Both the position numbers and the translations under genes were made by a program. Shown in pieces: positions 25,725 through 34,491 of a stretch of DNA of 64,000 nucleotides. Numbering within the stretch: the first letter of the stretch is position 1; each line of letters begins with the position of its first letter. This stretch comes from Desulfovibrio sp. UIB00 (GTDB lineage Bacteria > Desulfobacterota > Desulfovibrionia > Desulfovibrionales > Desulfovibrionaceae), in assembly GCF_022508225.1 (NCBI RefSeq), contig NZ_JAETXJ010000003.1, positions 119,556 through 183,555 on the forward strand, given 5' to 3'. The notes under the pieces are model-generated. The model worked only from the letters and a program-made list of their open reading frames with translations. It did no database searches and was not told where the DNA came from.

Positions 25725-28125
25725 CATCCTCGCACTCTTTCGCATGTTGCGGGCCCGCCACCATTGTGGCCTGGGGCTTTCGGTACTTGTGCTCACCCTG
25801 CTTTTCATCAGCCTGCTTGCAGGGGCCAATTTTGAAGCCGTGCCCCGCGTGTACGTTGCCGGGCAAGTGGCGGATTCTGATGTCATTGCCGACCGCGACA
25901 TCCTTGTTGAAGACGTGCAGGCCACCAAGGCCCGGCGCAAGCAGGTGCAGCTTCTGCAACCGCCTGTCTATGATCTGAGTCTTGAGCCCTTTACGGCCTT
26001 TCAGAACCGTATTGTGGAGATCATGCGCAGCCTGAACAACGGCATTGATTATCATGTTGGGGTCGAAGGCCCGCTGCACAGGCTGGTGGAAGAACTGACA
26101 CCCACAGTTGCAGACGAAATTTTGCCGGAACTCGCCCAGCCCGAGGCGCAGACGTATCTGCTCAAGGTGCTGCTGCCCCAGATTCGCGACCATATGGCAG
26201 AAGGCCTTGTGGGCGACATACGCTCGGCAAGGGTTGACCGCTCTGGCGTTATTGTGCGCAATCTGGATACGAATACAGAAATACTGCGCCCGGACGTGGT
26301 CAATCTGCCCGATGTGCAATCGTATCTGGCGGAAATTTCTGCCCAGATACGGCAGGTTTCCACGCTGAACCCGCAGTCGCGGCGCGCCATCAATATCCTG
26401 CTTTCCGCAACCATGCCTTCCTCGTTGACGCTGAACCGGGAATCGACCCAAAAGCGCAGCTCTGCCGTCATGTCCATGGTTGAACCCGTGTATTATCAGA
26501 TACAGAAGGGCGAAATCGTGTTGCGCAAGGGCGAGAGGGTCAGCCGCGAGCAGCAGATCAAGCTGCAAACGCTTTATAAATCCGCTTCTGACCCCATGCA
26601 CTGGGACATAGCCGCTGGCGCTTTTTTGTGCTCGCTGGTGCTTTCCATCGGCTTTTTTGTTGCCCCCAGCGGCAAACCCGGCACCCCCCTTCGCTGCAAA
26701 GACATGCTGCTCATTTCCTTGCTTCTGCTGCTTTTCAGCGCCGGGGCAAAGGCTGTGTATGTGCTTGGCATGCGCATCGACAGCCATTCGTTCATCAATA
26801 CGCTGGCCGTGGGCTACCCTGTAGCAGGCGCAGTGGGGCTGGTCGCCATGGTTTTTGCGGCCCGGCGCTACTGCACCATGGCCCTGTTGATCTCGTTTTT
26901 TACCATGCTCATGTTTCAGGCGCAGTTTTCGCTGTTCCTGCTCCATTTCCTTGGCGGCATGCTGGCCACATGGCTTGTGACCAACGCCCAGAGCCGACAG
27001 GATGTGGTGTGGAGCATTGTGCCGCTGACCATCGGTCAGTCCATCATCTGGTTTGGCGCAACCCTGCTGGCCCAAAGCGCCCCAGGCGTCATGCCCACGC
27101 AGTTGCTGGCTGTGTTTATCAACAGCGTGCTCTCGCTCATTCTGCTCTTTGCCGTGAGCCCCGTGCTTGAAATCAGCTTTGGCTACAGCACGCGCTTCCG
27201 CCTCATGGAACTTATGAGCCTTGAGCAACCCCTCATGCAGGAGCTTATGGTAACTGTGCCTGGCACCTACCATCACTCCCTTGTGGTCGCCAACATGGTT
27301 GAAGCCGGGGCCAAGGCCATCGGCGCCAACAGTCTGCTGTGCAAGGTGGCGGCCCTGTATCATGACGTGGGCAAGCTCTCGTATCCCGAATATTTCATCG
27401 AAAACCAGTTTGGCGGGCCCAACAAGCACGACAAGCTGGCCCCGTCCATGAGTGCGCTCATCCTGCTTTCGCATGTCAAAAAAGGCACGGAACTGGCCGA
27501 GCGGTACAAGCTCGGGCAGGATATTGCCGACATTATCAGTCAGCACCACGGCACACGACTCATACGCTTTTTCTACCAGAAGGCCCTGAACCAGGGCGAA
27601 AAGCCGCGTGAATCCGATTTCAGCTATGTGGGGCCGCGCCCGCAAACCAAGGAAGCCGCCATCCTCATGCTGGCAGACTCCGTTGAGGCATCCAGCCGCA
27701 CGCTCAACGATCCTACGCCCGCGCGCATCAAGTCGCACATTGACACCATCATCAAGGGCATTTTCTCGGAAGGGCAGTTGGACGAATCGGAGCTGACCTT
27801 TAAGGATCTGCACTTCCTGAGCGAAAACTTCCAGCGCATTCTGACGGGTATTTTCCATCAGCGCATTGCCTATCCTGACGCCAGAATCAATGACGCCGCC
27901 CGTGCTGAAAACAAGCCCAACGGCAAAAACGGCTCTGCCCCCTCAACACATGGCGCAACGGCCCTTACCCCCACGGGGCATGGCAAACCGTGCGGCGACA
28001 AGCCTTGCAACGGAGACAAACCCGTTGCGGCACAATCGCCTGAAGTGAAAGCTCTGACGAGTCAGCCTGAGAGCGCCAAACAGGCTGGCATACCTGCCAT
28101 CCCTGAAGAAAAGGGGCAGGCATAG
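25690..28125 (+). CDS. pgpH: 7TM-HD phosphodiesterase, PgpH type
   Basis: 811 residues. It has one N-terminal membrane helix, an extracytoplasmic domain (about 50-300), a block of seven hydrophobic segments (about 305-500) and a cytosolic HD domain (about 520-690) with Y-H-H-S-L, L-Y-H-D-V-G-K and SQHHGTRL. This matches PgpH/YqfF enzymes, which hydrolyse cyclic di-AMP in Firmicutes; the substrate here is not proven. The C-terminal ~100 residues are low-complexity (KPNGKNGSAPSTHGAT). The start inside phoH (ATG 25690 or 25696) lacks a ribosome site; coupling to phoH is likely. ybeY follows after five bases. Confidence 0.88.
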   Translation: MIMQKKAARPASILALFRMLRARHHCGLGLSVLVLTLLFISLLAGANFEAVPRVYVAGQVADSDVIADRDILVEDVQATKARRKQVQLLQPPVYDLSLEPFTAFQNRIVEIMRSLNNGIDYHVGVEGPLHRLVEELTPTVADEILPELAQPEAQTYLLKVLLPQIRDHMAEGLVGDIRSARVDRSGVIVRNLDTNTEILRPDVVNLPDVQSYLAEISAQIRQVSTLNPQSRRAINILLSATMPSSLTLNRESTQKRSSAVMSMVEPVYYQIQKGEIVLRKGERVSREQQIKLQTLYKSASDPMHWDIAAGAFLCSLVLSIGFFVAPSGKPGTPLRCKDMLLISLLLLLFSAGAKAVYVLGMRIDSHSFINTLAVGYPVAGAVGLVAMVFAARRYCTMALLISFFTMLMFQAQFSLFLLHFLGGMLATWLVTNAQSRQDVVWSIVPLTIGQSIIWFGATLLAQSAPGVMPTQLLAVFINSVLSLILLFAVSPVLEISFGYSTRFRLMELMSLEQPLMQELMVTVPGTYHHSLVVANMVEAGAKAIGANSLLCKVAALYHDVGKLSYPEYFIENQFGGPNKHDKLAPSMSALILLSHVKKGTELAERYKLGQDIADIISQHHGTRLIRFFYQKALNQGEKPRESDFSYVGPRPQTKEAAILMLADSVEASSRTLNDPTPARIKSHIDTIIKGIFSEGQLDESELTFKDLHFLSENFQRILTGIFHQRIAYPDARINDAARAENKPNGKNGSAPSTHGATALTPTGHGKPCGDKPCNGDKPVAAQSPEVKALTSQPESAKQAGIPAIPEEKGQA

Positions 28126-28130
28126 GTATC

Positions 28131-28592
28131 ATGGGCGCAGTCAGGGGTAAGCAGCCACAGGCAACCGTGCGCATTTTCTGCCGCTATCCGGCCACAGCAT
28201 GGATTCTGCCGTTTGACCGCAGGCAGCAGCGCGCTGCCCTTGCGGCCATGCTTGCCGCCGCAGAGCAGGCCAATGTGCCTGTTGTGCCCCCGGCTGTGGA
28301 ACTGCATCTGATTGATGACGCAGCCATGAGCGCAGCCAACAGGCGCTGCATGGGCTGCCAGGGCCCTACCAACGTGCTTTCCTTCCCCGGTGGCTGCGAC
28401 AGCCCCGGCACTCTTCTGTTTTCACTGGATACGCTGCGCAGGGAATGCCTGCTGTATGGGCAGGAACCGGGCGAACACGCGCTACGCCTGCTGGCCCACG
28501 GAATGGCCCACCTGTGCGGGCTTGACCACAGCGCGCAGATGGATGCGGTGAGCGACTATTTTATGCTCGTCGCCGCCGAAGCAGTGGCTTGA
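28131..28592 (+). CDS. ybeY: Endoribonuclease YbeY, 16S rRNA maturation
   Basis: 153 residues. The zinc-binding signature H-G-M-A-H-L-C-G-L-D-H is at about 123-133 (family H-G-x-x-H-L-x-G-x-D-H), preceded by NVLSFPGG, the usual T-D-V-L-S-F-P position. It processes rRNA and takes part in ribosome quality control. Gene order after phoH and pgpH is the conserved one. The first ~25 residues (MGAVRGKQPQATV) are not conserved-looking. Confidence 0.93.
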   Translation: MGAVRGKQPQATVRIFCRYPATAWILPFDRRQQRAALAAMLAAAEQANVPVVPPAVELHLIDDAAMSAANRRCMGCQGPTNVLSFPGGCDSPGTLLFSLDTLRRECLLYGQEPGEHALRLLAHGMAHLCGLDHSAQMDAVSDYFMLVAAEAVA

Positions 28593-28627
28593 TTCGCAGA
28601 ATTCGCGGTCTGATTGTACAAAATTGG

Positions 28628-29743
28628 CTAGGCCGCCCACTTTCTGTTCAGTGCCGCCAGGGCCATGCACTGCAATTCGCGCAGCTTGCGGGCTGATTCT
28701 TCGCCCCGGTTGTGCCACTCTTCGGGCAGACGCACGGCGTTTATAGCCTTCAGGCTCGGATAGGCCAAACTGCTGATAGGTGAATTGCTGTCGGCATCCG
28801 CCAGCTTCCAGAAAGGGCGCGAAAGCCCAAGCTGGTTAACACGCCACAGCAGGTCTCGGCGTGTGCCGGTGCGCAGGGTGGCAAACATGCCTGCCTTCAT
28901 GTGTTCTTCCGCAGCAAGCGCCCCAGCCCTGGCGTAGACTGACGGCAGCCGCAACCTTTTGGCAAGTGTCAGTGCGAGCGGCACACCGCGCGCCTCATGC
29001 CCATAATGATGGGGCAGCAGGGCAGGGTCAGTGCTAATTTTTCCGAGGTCATGGCACAAGGCCATCCACACGGCCATGGCATCGCCTGCGAGTTCGTCCA
29101 TCAGCCGCAGGCTGTGGCCCAACACGCTGTTGGCATGCCACTTCACGGGGCCTGCGGGAATGTAGCGTGCGCGCTCGTGTTCTTCAAACCAGGGGGACAA
29201 ACAATCCCCTTGCGCCAGAACGCGAAAGAATCGCGCCGGGCGCGGCAAGGCCAGAGCCTTGAGCATTTCCTTGGCCACACGTTCCGCAGGAATGCCCGCC
29301 AGCAAAGCCTTGGGTGTGGCGCGCATCTGTTCAAAAGCCTCGCGGGCTATGCGCCAGTCAGGCCAGCGGGAGGCAAAGCGCGCCAGACGAAAAATTCTGG
29401 TGGGATCATCCACAAAGGCCGTGGGCGAAGCCGGACGCATCATTCTGTTGCGCAGGTCGTCAACCGCCTTGGGGTGCATGTACAGCCGCCCCGCGCTGTC
29501 GAGCGCAAGGGCATTGACGGTGAGATCCCGCGCTGCAAGATCAGACGCCAGGGTGCCGCCCCTGAGGGGCATGCATTCGCGCCCGCGCCACAGGCAGACA
29601 TTGACGCTTTTACCCACGCAGACCGCGTCGGGATGCGCGGCCAAAAAGTCGTCCATGCTTCCTGAAAAGGAAAAATCCAGCTCTGTGGGCATACGCCCAA
29701 GCAAAAGGTCGCGCATTGCGCCGCCGACGAGGTAGAGTTCCAT
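28628..29743 (-). CDS. cca: tRNA nucleotidyltransferase / poly(A) polymerase family protein with HD domain
   Basis: 371 residues. MELYLVGGAMRDLLLGRMPT is the class II nucleotidyltransferase N-terminus. The usual metal-binding D-x-D is E21-L-D23 here, a conservative but notable change. R-D-L-T-V-N-A-L-A-L and D-D-P-T-R-I-F-R-L-A-R-F match the base-binding and head-domain motifs. An HD domain follows (ALCHDLGK, near 230), as in the E. coli-type CCA enzyme. It adds or repairs the tRNA CCA end. The start overlaps that of birA on the other strand. It converges with ybeY across 35 bp. Confidence 0.88.
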   Translation of the reverse strand: MELYLVGGAMRDLLLGRMPTELDFSFSGSMDDFLAAHPDAVCVGKSVNVCLWRGRECMPLRGGTLASDLAARDLTVNALALDSAGRLYMHPKAVDDLRNRMMRPASPTAFVDDPTRIFRLARFASRWPDWRIAREAFEQMRATPKALLAGIPAERVAKEMLKALALPRPARFFRVLAQGDCLSPWFEEHERARYIPAGPVKWHANSVLGHSLRLMDELAGDAMAVWMALCHDLGKISTDPALLPHHYGHEARGVPLALTLAKRLRLPSVYARAGALAAEEHMKAGMFATLRTGTRRDLLWRVNQLGLSRPFWKLADADSNSPISSLAYPSLKAINAVRLPEEWHNRGEESARKLRELQCMALAALNRKWAA

Positions 29744-30560
29744 GACCCCAGTATGTCACAGCCAACCGTTTGAGGGAAGCTCCCCAACTGGCGCTGACAA
29801 AAATTTTATTCCGCGTATCTGGCGCTTTGGCGAGGTCGGCTCTTGCCTCGATACCGCTGCAAACCTTGCGGCGCGCGGTTGGCTTGATCCGTGGGACAGT
29901 GTTCAGGTTGTCAGCCAGACAGCGGGGCGCGGGCAGTTGCGGCGTCAGTGGCACTCGCCTGCAGGCAACGTGTATGCGGCCCTGCGTCTGCCGCTTGTGC
30001 CCCCTTTTGACGGCACGGCGGCGGCCCCGGCAGTGGGTGCCCTGCTGGCGGAGGCTCTGGCAATGGACGGGTGGCAGGTGCGCCTGAAATGGCCCAATGA
30101 CCTTGTGCTGTGCGCGTCGGAAGCCGAACCCAGAAAACTGGCAGGCATTCTGCTGGAGGAGCGGGGCGGGGTGCTGCTGGCGGGCATTGGTATAAATGTG
30201 TGCTGGTCACCCCCAGTGGAACAGATGCGGGAGGACGCCGCTCTGGAGGCAACAAACCTTGCCGCCCAGCATAAATCCACCATTTTTACGCCTCCAGTGG
30301 CCGAAGCCTTGTGGCAAACCCTTGTAAAGCGCATGTTTTCAGCTTATATTAACTGCCACTCTTTTCCCGAGGGGTGGAGAGCCCGTGCGGAGTCTCTTTT
30401 GCTCTGGCGCGGCGAGAACGTGGAGCTGCGTGACGATGACCGCATCGTACGCGGCTGGCTGGCGGGCCTAGGAACGTCAGGCGGCCTGTGTCTTAACATC
30501 AACGGACGGCTTGAGGAATTCATTTGCGGTAGTCTCCGGCTGAGCCCTGCGGGGGAATGA
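29742..30560 (+). CDS. birA: Biotin--[protein] ligase, catalytic type without HTH
   Basis: 272 residues, with only the catalytic and C-terminal domains. It attaches biotin via biotinyl-AMP to acceptor lysines. Seen motifs: Q-T-A-G-R-G-Q-L-R-R-Q-W (biotin-binding loop), K-W-P-N-D-L, R-K-L-A-G-I-L-L-E and G-I-G-I-N-V. There is no helix-turn-helix, so it should not be a repressor. The biotin-dependent pyruvate carboxylase lies 132 bp downstream, its likely substrate. The ATG at 29742 overlaps the cca start codon as CATG on opposite strands; no better start is visible. Confidence 0.92.
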   Translation: MTPVCHSQPFEGSSPTGADKNFIPRIWRFGEVGSCLDTAANLAARGWLDPWDSVQVVSQTAGRGQLRRQWHSPAGNVYAALRLPLVPPFDGTAAAPAVGALLAEALAMDGWQVRLKWPNDLVLCASEAEPRKLAGILLEERGGVLLAGIGINVCWSPPVEQMREDAALEATNLAAQHKSTIFTPPVAEALWQTLVKRMFSAYINCHSFPEGWRARAESLLLWRGENVELRDDDRIVRGWLAGLGTSGGLCLNINGRLEEFICGSLRLSPAGE

Positions 30561-30692
30561 CGCGGGATTATGGTCATTCCGGCATGGTTGGGCCTGGGGG
30601 CATCGCCGCCCAATGCGAAGCACTAAGCGTGTTTTCGCCGTCTAACGCCGGTGCGTGGGCAGAAATGCGCCGGTAGAAAAGGGCTGAAAGGC

Positions 30693-33600
30693 ATGGCCAA
30701 CAAGACATTCTCGGAAGTTCAGGATTTTTTGAAGGGCAAGGTAATACTGGTTGCTAACCGGGGTATTCCGGCCCGTCGCATTTGTCGTTCCATCCGCGAA
30801 CGTTTTGACGCGGTAGCGGCAATGACTGCGACTGATGTGGACAAAACGGCCCCTGCGGCCTCAACGGCGCAGGAACTGATGCTGCTCGGGACAGACCCCC
30901 GCGCGTATCTGGATATTGACCGCATTATCGACAAAGCCAAACAACGTGGCGTAGTCGGCATTCACCCCGGCTGGGGGTTTGCTTCCGAGGACACGCGCTT
31001 TCCGCAGCGCTGCAAAGAGGCGGGCATCACCTTTATCGGCGCGACAGCCGAGGCCATGAACCTGTTGGGCAACAAGGTTCAGGCTCGAGAAGTGGCCCGC
31101 AAATTGGGCATTCCTGTTGTGCCCGGCTCTGAAGGAGCCGTGGATATTCCTACCGCCCGCCAGCTTATCAACGAGATCGGGCTGCCCATCATGCTCAAGG
31201 CAGAAGGGGGCGGCGGTGGACGCGGTATTTTTGCCATCCATAACGAGGCTGACCTGGAAGACGCCTTTTTCAAGGCTTCCACCATGGCTCAGGCTTCGTT
31301 TGGCAATCCGCGCCTGTTTGTGGAAAAGTTCCTTGCCGATGTGCGCCACATTGAAATTCAGGTCATTGCCGACATGTACGGCAACGTGTTCGCCTTTGAC
31401 GAACGCGATTGCACCGTGCAACGCAACCACCAGAAACTCATTGAAATTACGCCTTCGCCCTGGCCGGGCATGACCAAGAACCTGCGCGACAGGCTCAAGG
31501 ATTATTCCCGCCGCCTGGTGCGCGCCGTGGGCTACCATTCGCTTGCCACGGTCGAATTCCTCGTTACGCCTGACGGTACGCCGTACCTTATTGAAGTTAA
31601 CACCCGTTTGCAGGTTGAGCACGGCATCACCGAATGCCGCTACGGCATTGACCTTGTGGAAGAGCAGATCGCCGTGGCCTTTGGCGCGGAACTGCGCTAC
31701 CGCGAAGAAAGCCAGCGTCCTTCGTACTGGGCCATGCAGGTGCGCATCAACTGCGAAAACCCGCAGGACAACTTCGCCCCCAATTCCGGCCTCATTTCGC
31801 GATATGTGTCGCCCGGCGGCCCCGGCGTGCGCCTTGATTCCAATATCAGCGCAGGCTACGAGTTCCCCGCCAACTACGACTCTGCGGGCGCGCTGCTCAT
31901 ATCTTACGCCACTGACTGGGAAAAGGTGCTTGGCATCACGGAACGCGCCCTGAGCGAATATGTGATCGGCGGCATAAAGACCACCATTCCTTTCTTCCGT
32001 CAGGTCATCAAGCACCCCCTGTTCAAGCAGGGCAGCATCAATACCAACTTCATCGCCACGCATCCCGAGCTCATGGTCTACACCGACCTTGCGCCCGAAG
32101 GCGAGCGCCTTGCCAAGCTGGTGGCCGAAATTTCGGCCAAGGGCTTCAACCCCTACGTGCAACTTGGCGAATACCGTTCAAGCTCCACGCCCTGTCTTGG
32201 CCCCTTTGAACCTGTGCTGCCGCCCATAAGCACGGCTGCGCGGCGTCAGCCTTCGCCCTATCCGCAGGGCGACCGCATGGCCACACTGGATTACATCCGT
32301 GATTCCGGGCTGGTGCACTTTACCGACACCACAACCCGCGACCTCACGCAGTCCAATTCCGGCAACCGCCTGCGCCTTGCCGAAGATAGGCTCATGGGCC
32401 CCTATCTTGACAATGCGGGATTTTTCTCGCTTGAAAACGGCGGCGGGGCGCACTTCCATGTAGCCATGCTGGCAAACATGACCTACCCCTTCACCGAAGC
32501 CAAGGAATGGAACCGCTTTGCGCCCAAAACCCTCAAGCAGTTGCTGGTGCGTTCCACCAACGTGCTTGGGTATACGCCGCAGCCGCGCAACCTCATGCTC
32601 AAAACGGGCGAAATGATTTGCGACCACTATCAGGTCGTGCGTTGCTTCGACTTTTTGAACCATGTGGAAAACATGCGCCCCATTGCCGAGGTGGTCATGG
32701 ACCGCAAGGACGTGATCTTCCAGCCTGCCATTTCCATGTCGTGGGCCAAGGGTTTTGACGTCAAGCACTATCTGGGCGTTACCGAAGCCATGTTGCGCAT
32801 GGTGGGCGACATCATGGGCGCAAGCCCCAAGGAAGCCTCGCGACACATCATTCTGGGCCTCAAGGACATGGCTGGCGTTTGCCCGCCGCGCTTCATGGAC
32901 GAGCTGGTCAAAGCCCTGCGTAAAGCCTGGCCCGAACTTGTGCTGCACTATCACAGGCACTATACAGATGGCCTGTTCGTGCCCTCGTGCGGCGCTGCGG
33001 CCAAGGCTGGCGCGCACATCATCGACGTGGGCCTCGGCTCATCGGTACGTTCTTATGGTCAGGGCGATGTGCTTGCCACCATGGCCTATATTGAAGATGA
33101 ACTGGGCCTCAAGTGCAACCTTGATAAAAACGCCATCCGCGATGCCAACTTCGTCTGCAAGCAGATCATGCCCTATTACGACCGCTACTGCGCGCCGTAC
33201 TTCCAGGGCATTGACTATGACGTAACGCGCCACGGCATGCCCGGCGGGGCCACTTCATCCTCGCAGGAAGGCGCCATGAAGCAGGGGTACATTCACCTGC
33301 TGCCCTACATGCTCAAGTTCCTTGAAGGCACCCGCCAGATCGTGCGCTATCACGATGTGACGCCCGGCTCGCAGATCACCTGGAACACGGCGTTTCTGGC
33401 CGTTACAGGTGCATGGAAGCGGGGCGGCGAAGATGAAGTGCGCTACCTGCTGGAAGTGCTGGGTCAGGTCACCCGCACCCCCGAAAAAGAGCTTACGGAC
33501 GAAATGCGCCGCGCGCGCCTGAACATCTATCAGGACTGCAACGACGCCTTCCGTAACCTGCTTCAGGGCAAGTTCGGCAAACTGCCGCTTGGCTTCCCGG

Positions 33601-34394
33601 CTGACTGGGTCTACCAGAGCGCTTTCGGCTCTGACTGGAAGAGCGCCATGGCGGCCCGCACTGAAACTTCGCCCCTTGAATCGCTGGCAGAAGTGAACCT
33701 TGCAGCCGAAGAAAAGGCCTGCGCCGAAATTCTGAAGCGCAAGCCCAATGATGAAGAGTTCGTGCTGTACCTTAACCATCCGGCGGACGCGCTCAAGACC
33801 ATTCAGTTCAAGTCCAAGTTCGGCGACCCCAACAACCTGCCTTTGCATGTATGGTTCGAGGGCCTGAAAGTCGGTCAGGATCTGTACTTCAACGACAGCA
33901 GCGGCAAGCCCCATCATCTCTTGCTGCTCAGCATTTCCACCCCCAACGATGCGGGCATCTCCATCTGCCGTTATGTGCTCGACTCCGAATTCATGAGCTG
34001 CGAAGTTCAGGTTCGGCAGCCTTCGGGCAACGGCGCAAAGAGCACGCTCATGGCCGATACGGCCAACAAGTATCATGTGGCCGCGCCGAGCAACGGCGAT
34101 TTGTGGGTCATGTATGTGCATCCCGGTGATGTGGTCAAAGCGGGCGAAGAGCTCTTTAACGTCTCCATCATGAAGCAGGAAAAGGCCGTTCTGGCCCCCA
34201 TTGACGGCATGGTGAAGCGTGTGCTCAAAACCGCCGACTTTAAAGAAAACAAGCAAATGGTTTCGGTCAGAGAAGGTGAGCTAATTGTGGAGCTGGGGCC
34301 TGTGCCGCGCATATGCGGCAATGAGGCCTGCGGTCAGCCCATTCCTATGGATAACATCGCATTCTGCCCCTATTGCGGTGTGCGCGTAAGTTAA
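30693..34394 (+). CDS. pyc: Pyruvate carboxylase with C-terminal zinc ribbon
   Basis: 1233 residues from ATG 30693 (MANKTFSEVQDFLKG). It makes oxaloacetate from pyruvate, bicarbonate and ATP. Biotin carboxylase domain at about 20-470 (VLVANRGIPARRICRS-type start, A-E-G-G-G-G-G-R-G ATP loop, V-E-V-N-T-R-L-Q-V-E-H equivalent). Carboxyltransferase from about 540: F-T-D-T-T-T-R-D and L-K-D-M-A-G-V with the lysine carbamylated in the family. The biotinyl domain at the end has lysine 1161 in I-M-K-Q-E rather than A-M-K-M-E. About 70 residues follow that lysine, ending in a four-cysteine ribbon (CGNEAC and CPYCGVRVS), which ordinary pyruvate carboxylases lack. birA lies upstream, PEP synthase downstream. 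Confidence 0.94.
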   Translation: MANKTFSEVQDFLKGKVILVANRGIPARRICRSIRERFDAVAAMTATDVDKTAPAASTAQELMLLGTDPRAYLDIDRIIDKAKQRGVVGIHPGWGFASEDTRFPQRCKEAGITFIGATAEAMNLLGNKVQAREVARKLGIPVVPGSEGAVDIPTARQLINEIGLPIMLKAEGGGGGRGIFAIHNEADLEDAFFKASTMAQASFGNPRLFVEKFLADVRHIEIQVIADMYGNVFAFDERDCTVQRNHQKLIEITPSPWPGMTKNLRDRLKDYSRRLVRAVGYHSLATVEFLVTPDGTPYLIEVNTRLQVEHGITECRYGIDLVEEQIAVAFGAELRYREESQRPSYWAMQVRINCENPQDNFAPNSGLISRYVSPGGPGVRLDSNISAGYEFPANYDSAGALLISYATDWEKVLGITERALSEYVIGGIKTTIPFFRQVIKHPLFKQGSINTNFIATHPELMVYTDLAPEGERLAKLVAEISAKGFNPYVQLGEYRSSSTPCLGPFEPVLPPISTAARRQPSPYPQGDRMATLDYIRDSGLVHFTDTTTRDLTQSNSGNRLRLAEDRLMGPYLDNAGFFSLENGGGAHFHVAMLANMTYPFTEAKEWNRFAPKTLKQLLVRSTNVLGYTPQPRNLMLKTGEMICDHYQVVRCFDFLNHVENMRPIAEVVMDRKDVIFQPAISMSWAKGFDVKHYLGVTEAMLRMVGDIMGASPKEASRHIILGLKDMAGVCPPRFMDELVKALRKAWPELVLHYHRHYTDGLFVPSCGAAAKAGAHIIDVGLGSSVRSYGQGDVLATMAYIEDELGLKCNLDKNAIRDANFVCKQIMPYYDRYCAPYFQGIDYDVTRHGMPGGATSSSQEGAMKQGYIHLLPYMLKFLEGTRQIVRYHDVTPGSQITWNTAFLAVTGAWKRGGEDEVRYLLEVLGQVTRTPEKELTDEMRRARLNIYQDCNDAFRNLLQGKFGKLPLGFPADWVYQSAFGSDWKSAMAARTETSPLESLAEVNLAAEEKACAEILKRKPNDEEFVLYLNHPADALKTIQFKSKFGDPNNLPLHVWFEGLKVGQDLYFNDSSGKPHHLLLLSISTPNDAGISICRYVLDSEFMSCEVQVRQPSGNGAKSTLMADTANKYHVAAPSNGDLWVMYVHPGDVVKAGEELFNVSIMKQEKAVLAPIDGMVKRVLKTADFKENKQMVSVREGELIVELGPVPRICGNEACGQPIPMDNIAFCPYCGVRVS

Positions 34395-34419
34395 TTACTA
34401 CGCTCACTACTGGAATTTG

Positions 34420-34448
34420 TGGACAGTTCCTTAATGGCGATATACAAT
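34420..34448 (+). promoter_or_regulatory. Sigma-70-type promoter for PEP synthase gene
   Basis: TGGACA (34420-34425), a 17-bp spacer and TACAAT (34443-34448), 43 bases upstream of the ATG. It lies in the 97-bp gap after pyc, so ppsA can be transcribed independently of pyc. Confidence 0.6.
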
Positions 34449-34491
34449 TTCCAAGGTTGTAAAGCTTCTGTTTCCCAAACCGGAGGAAGAC

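Noticed and set aside
25636..27858. 740-codon minus-strand open frame opposite pgpH
   Set aside because: Antisense shadow of the PgpH gene; no motif, no ribosome site, low-complexity His/Gln-rich translation.
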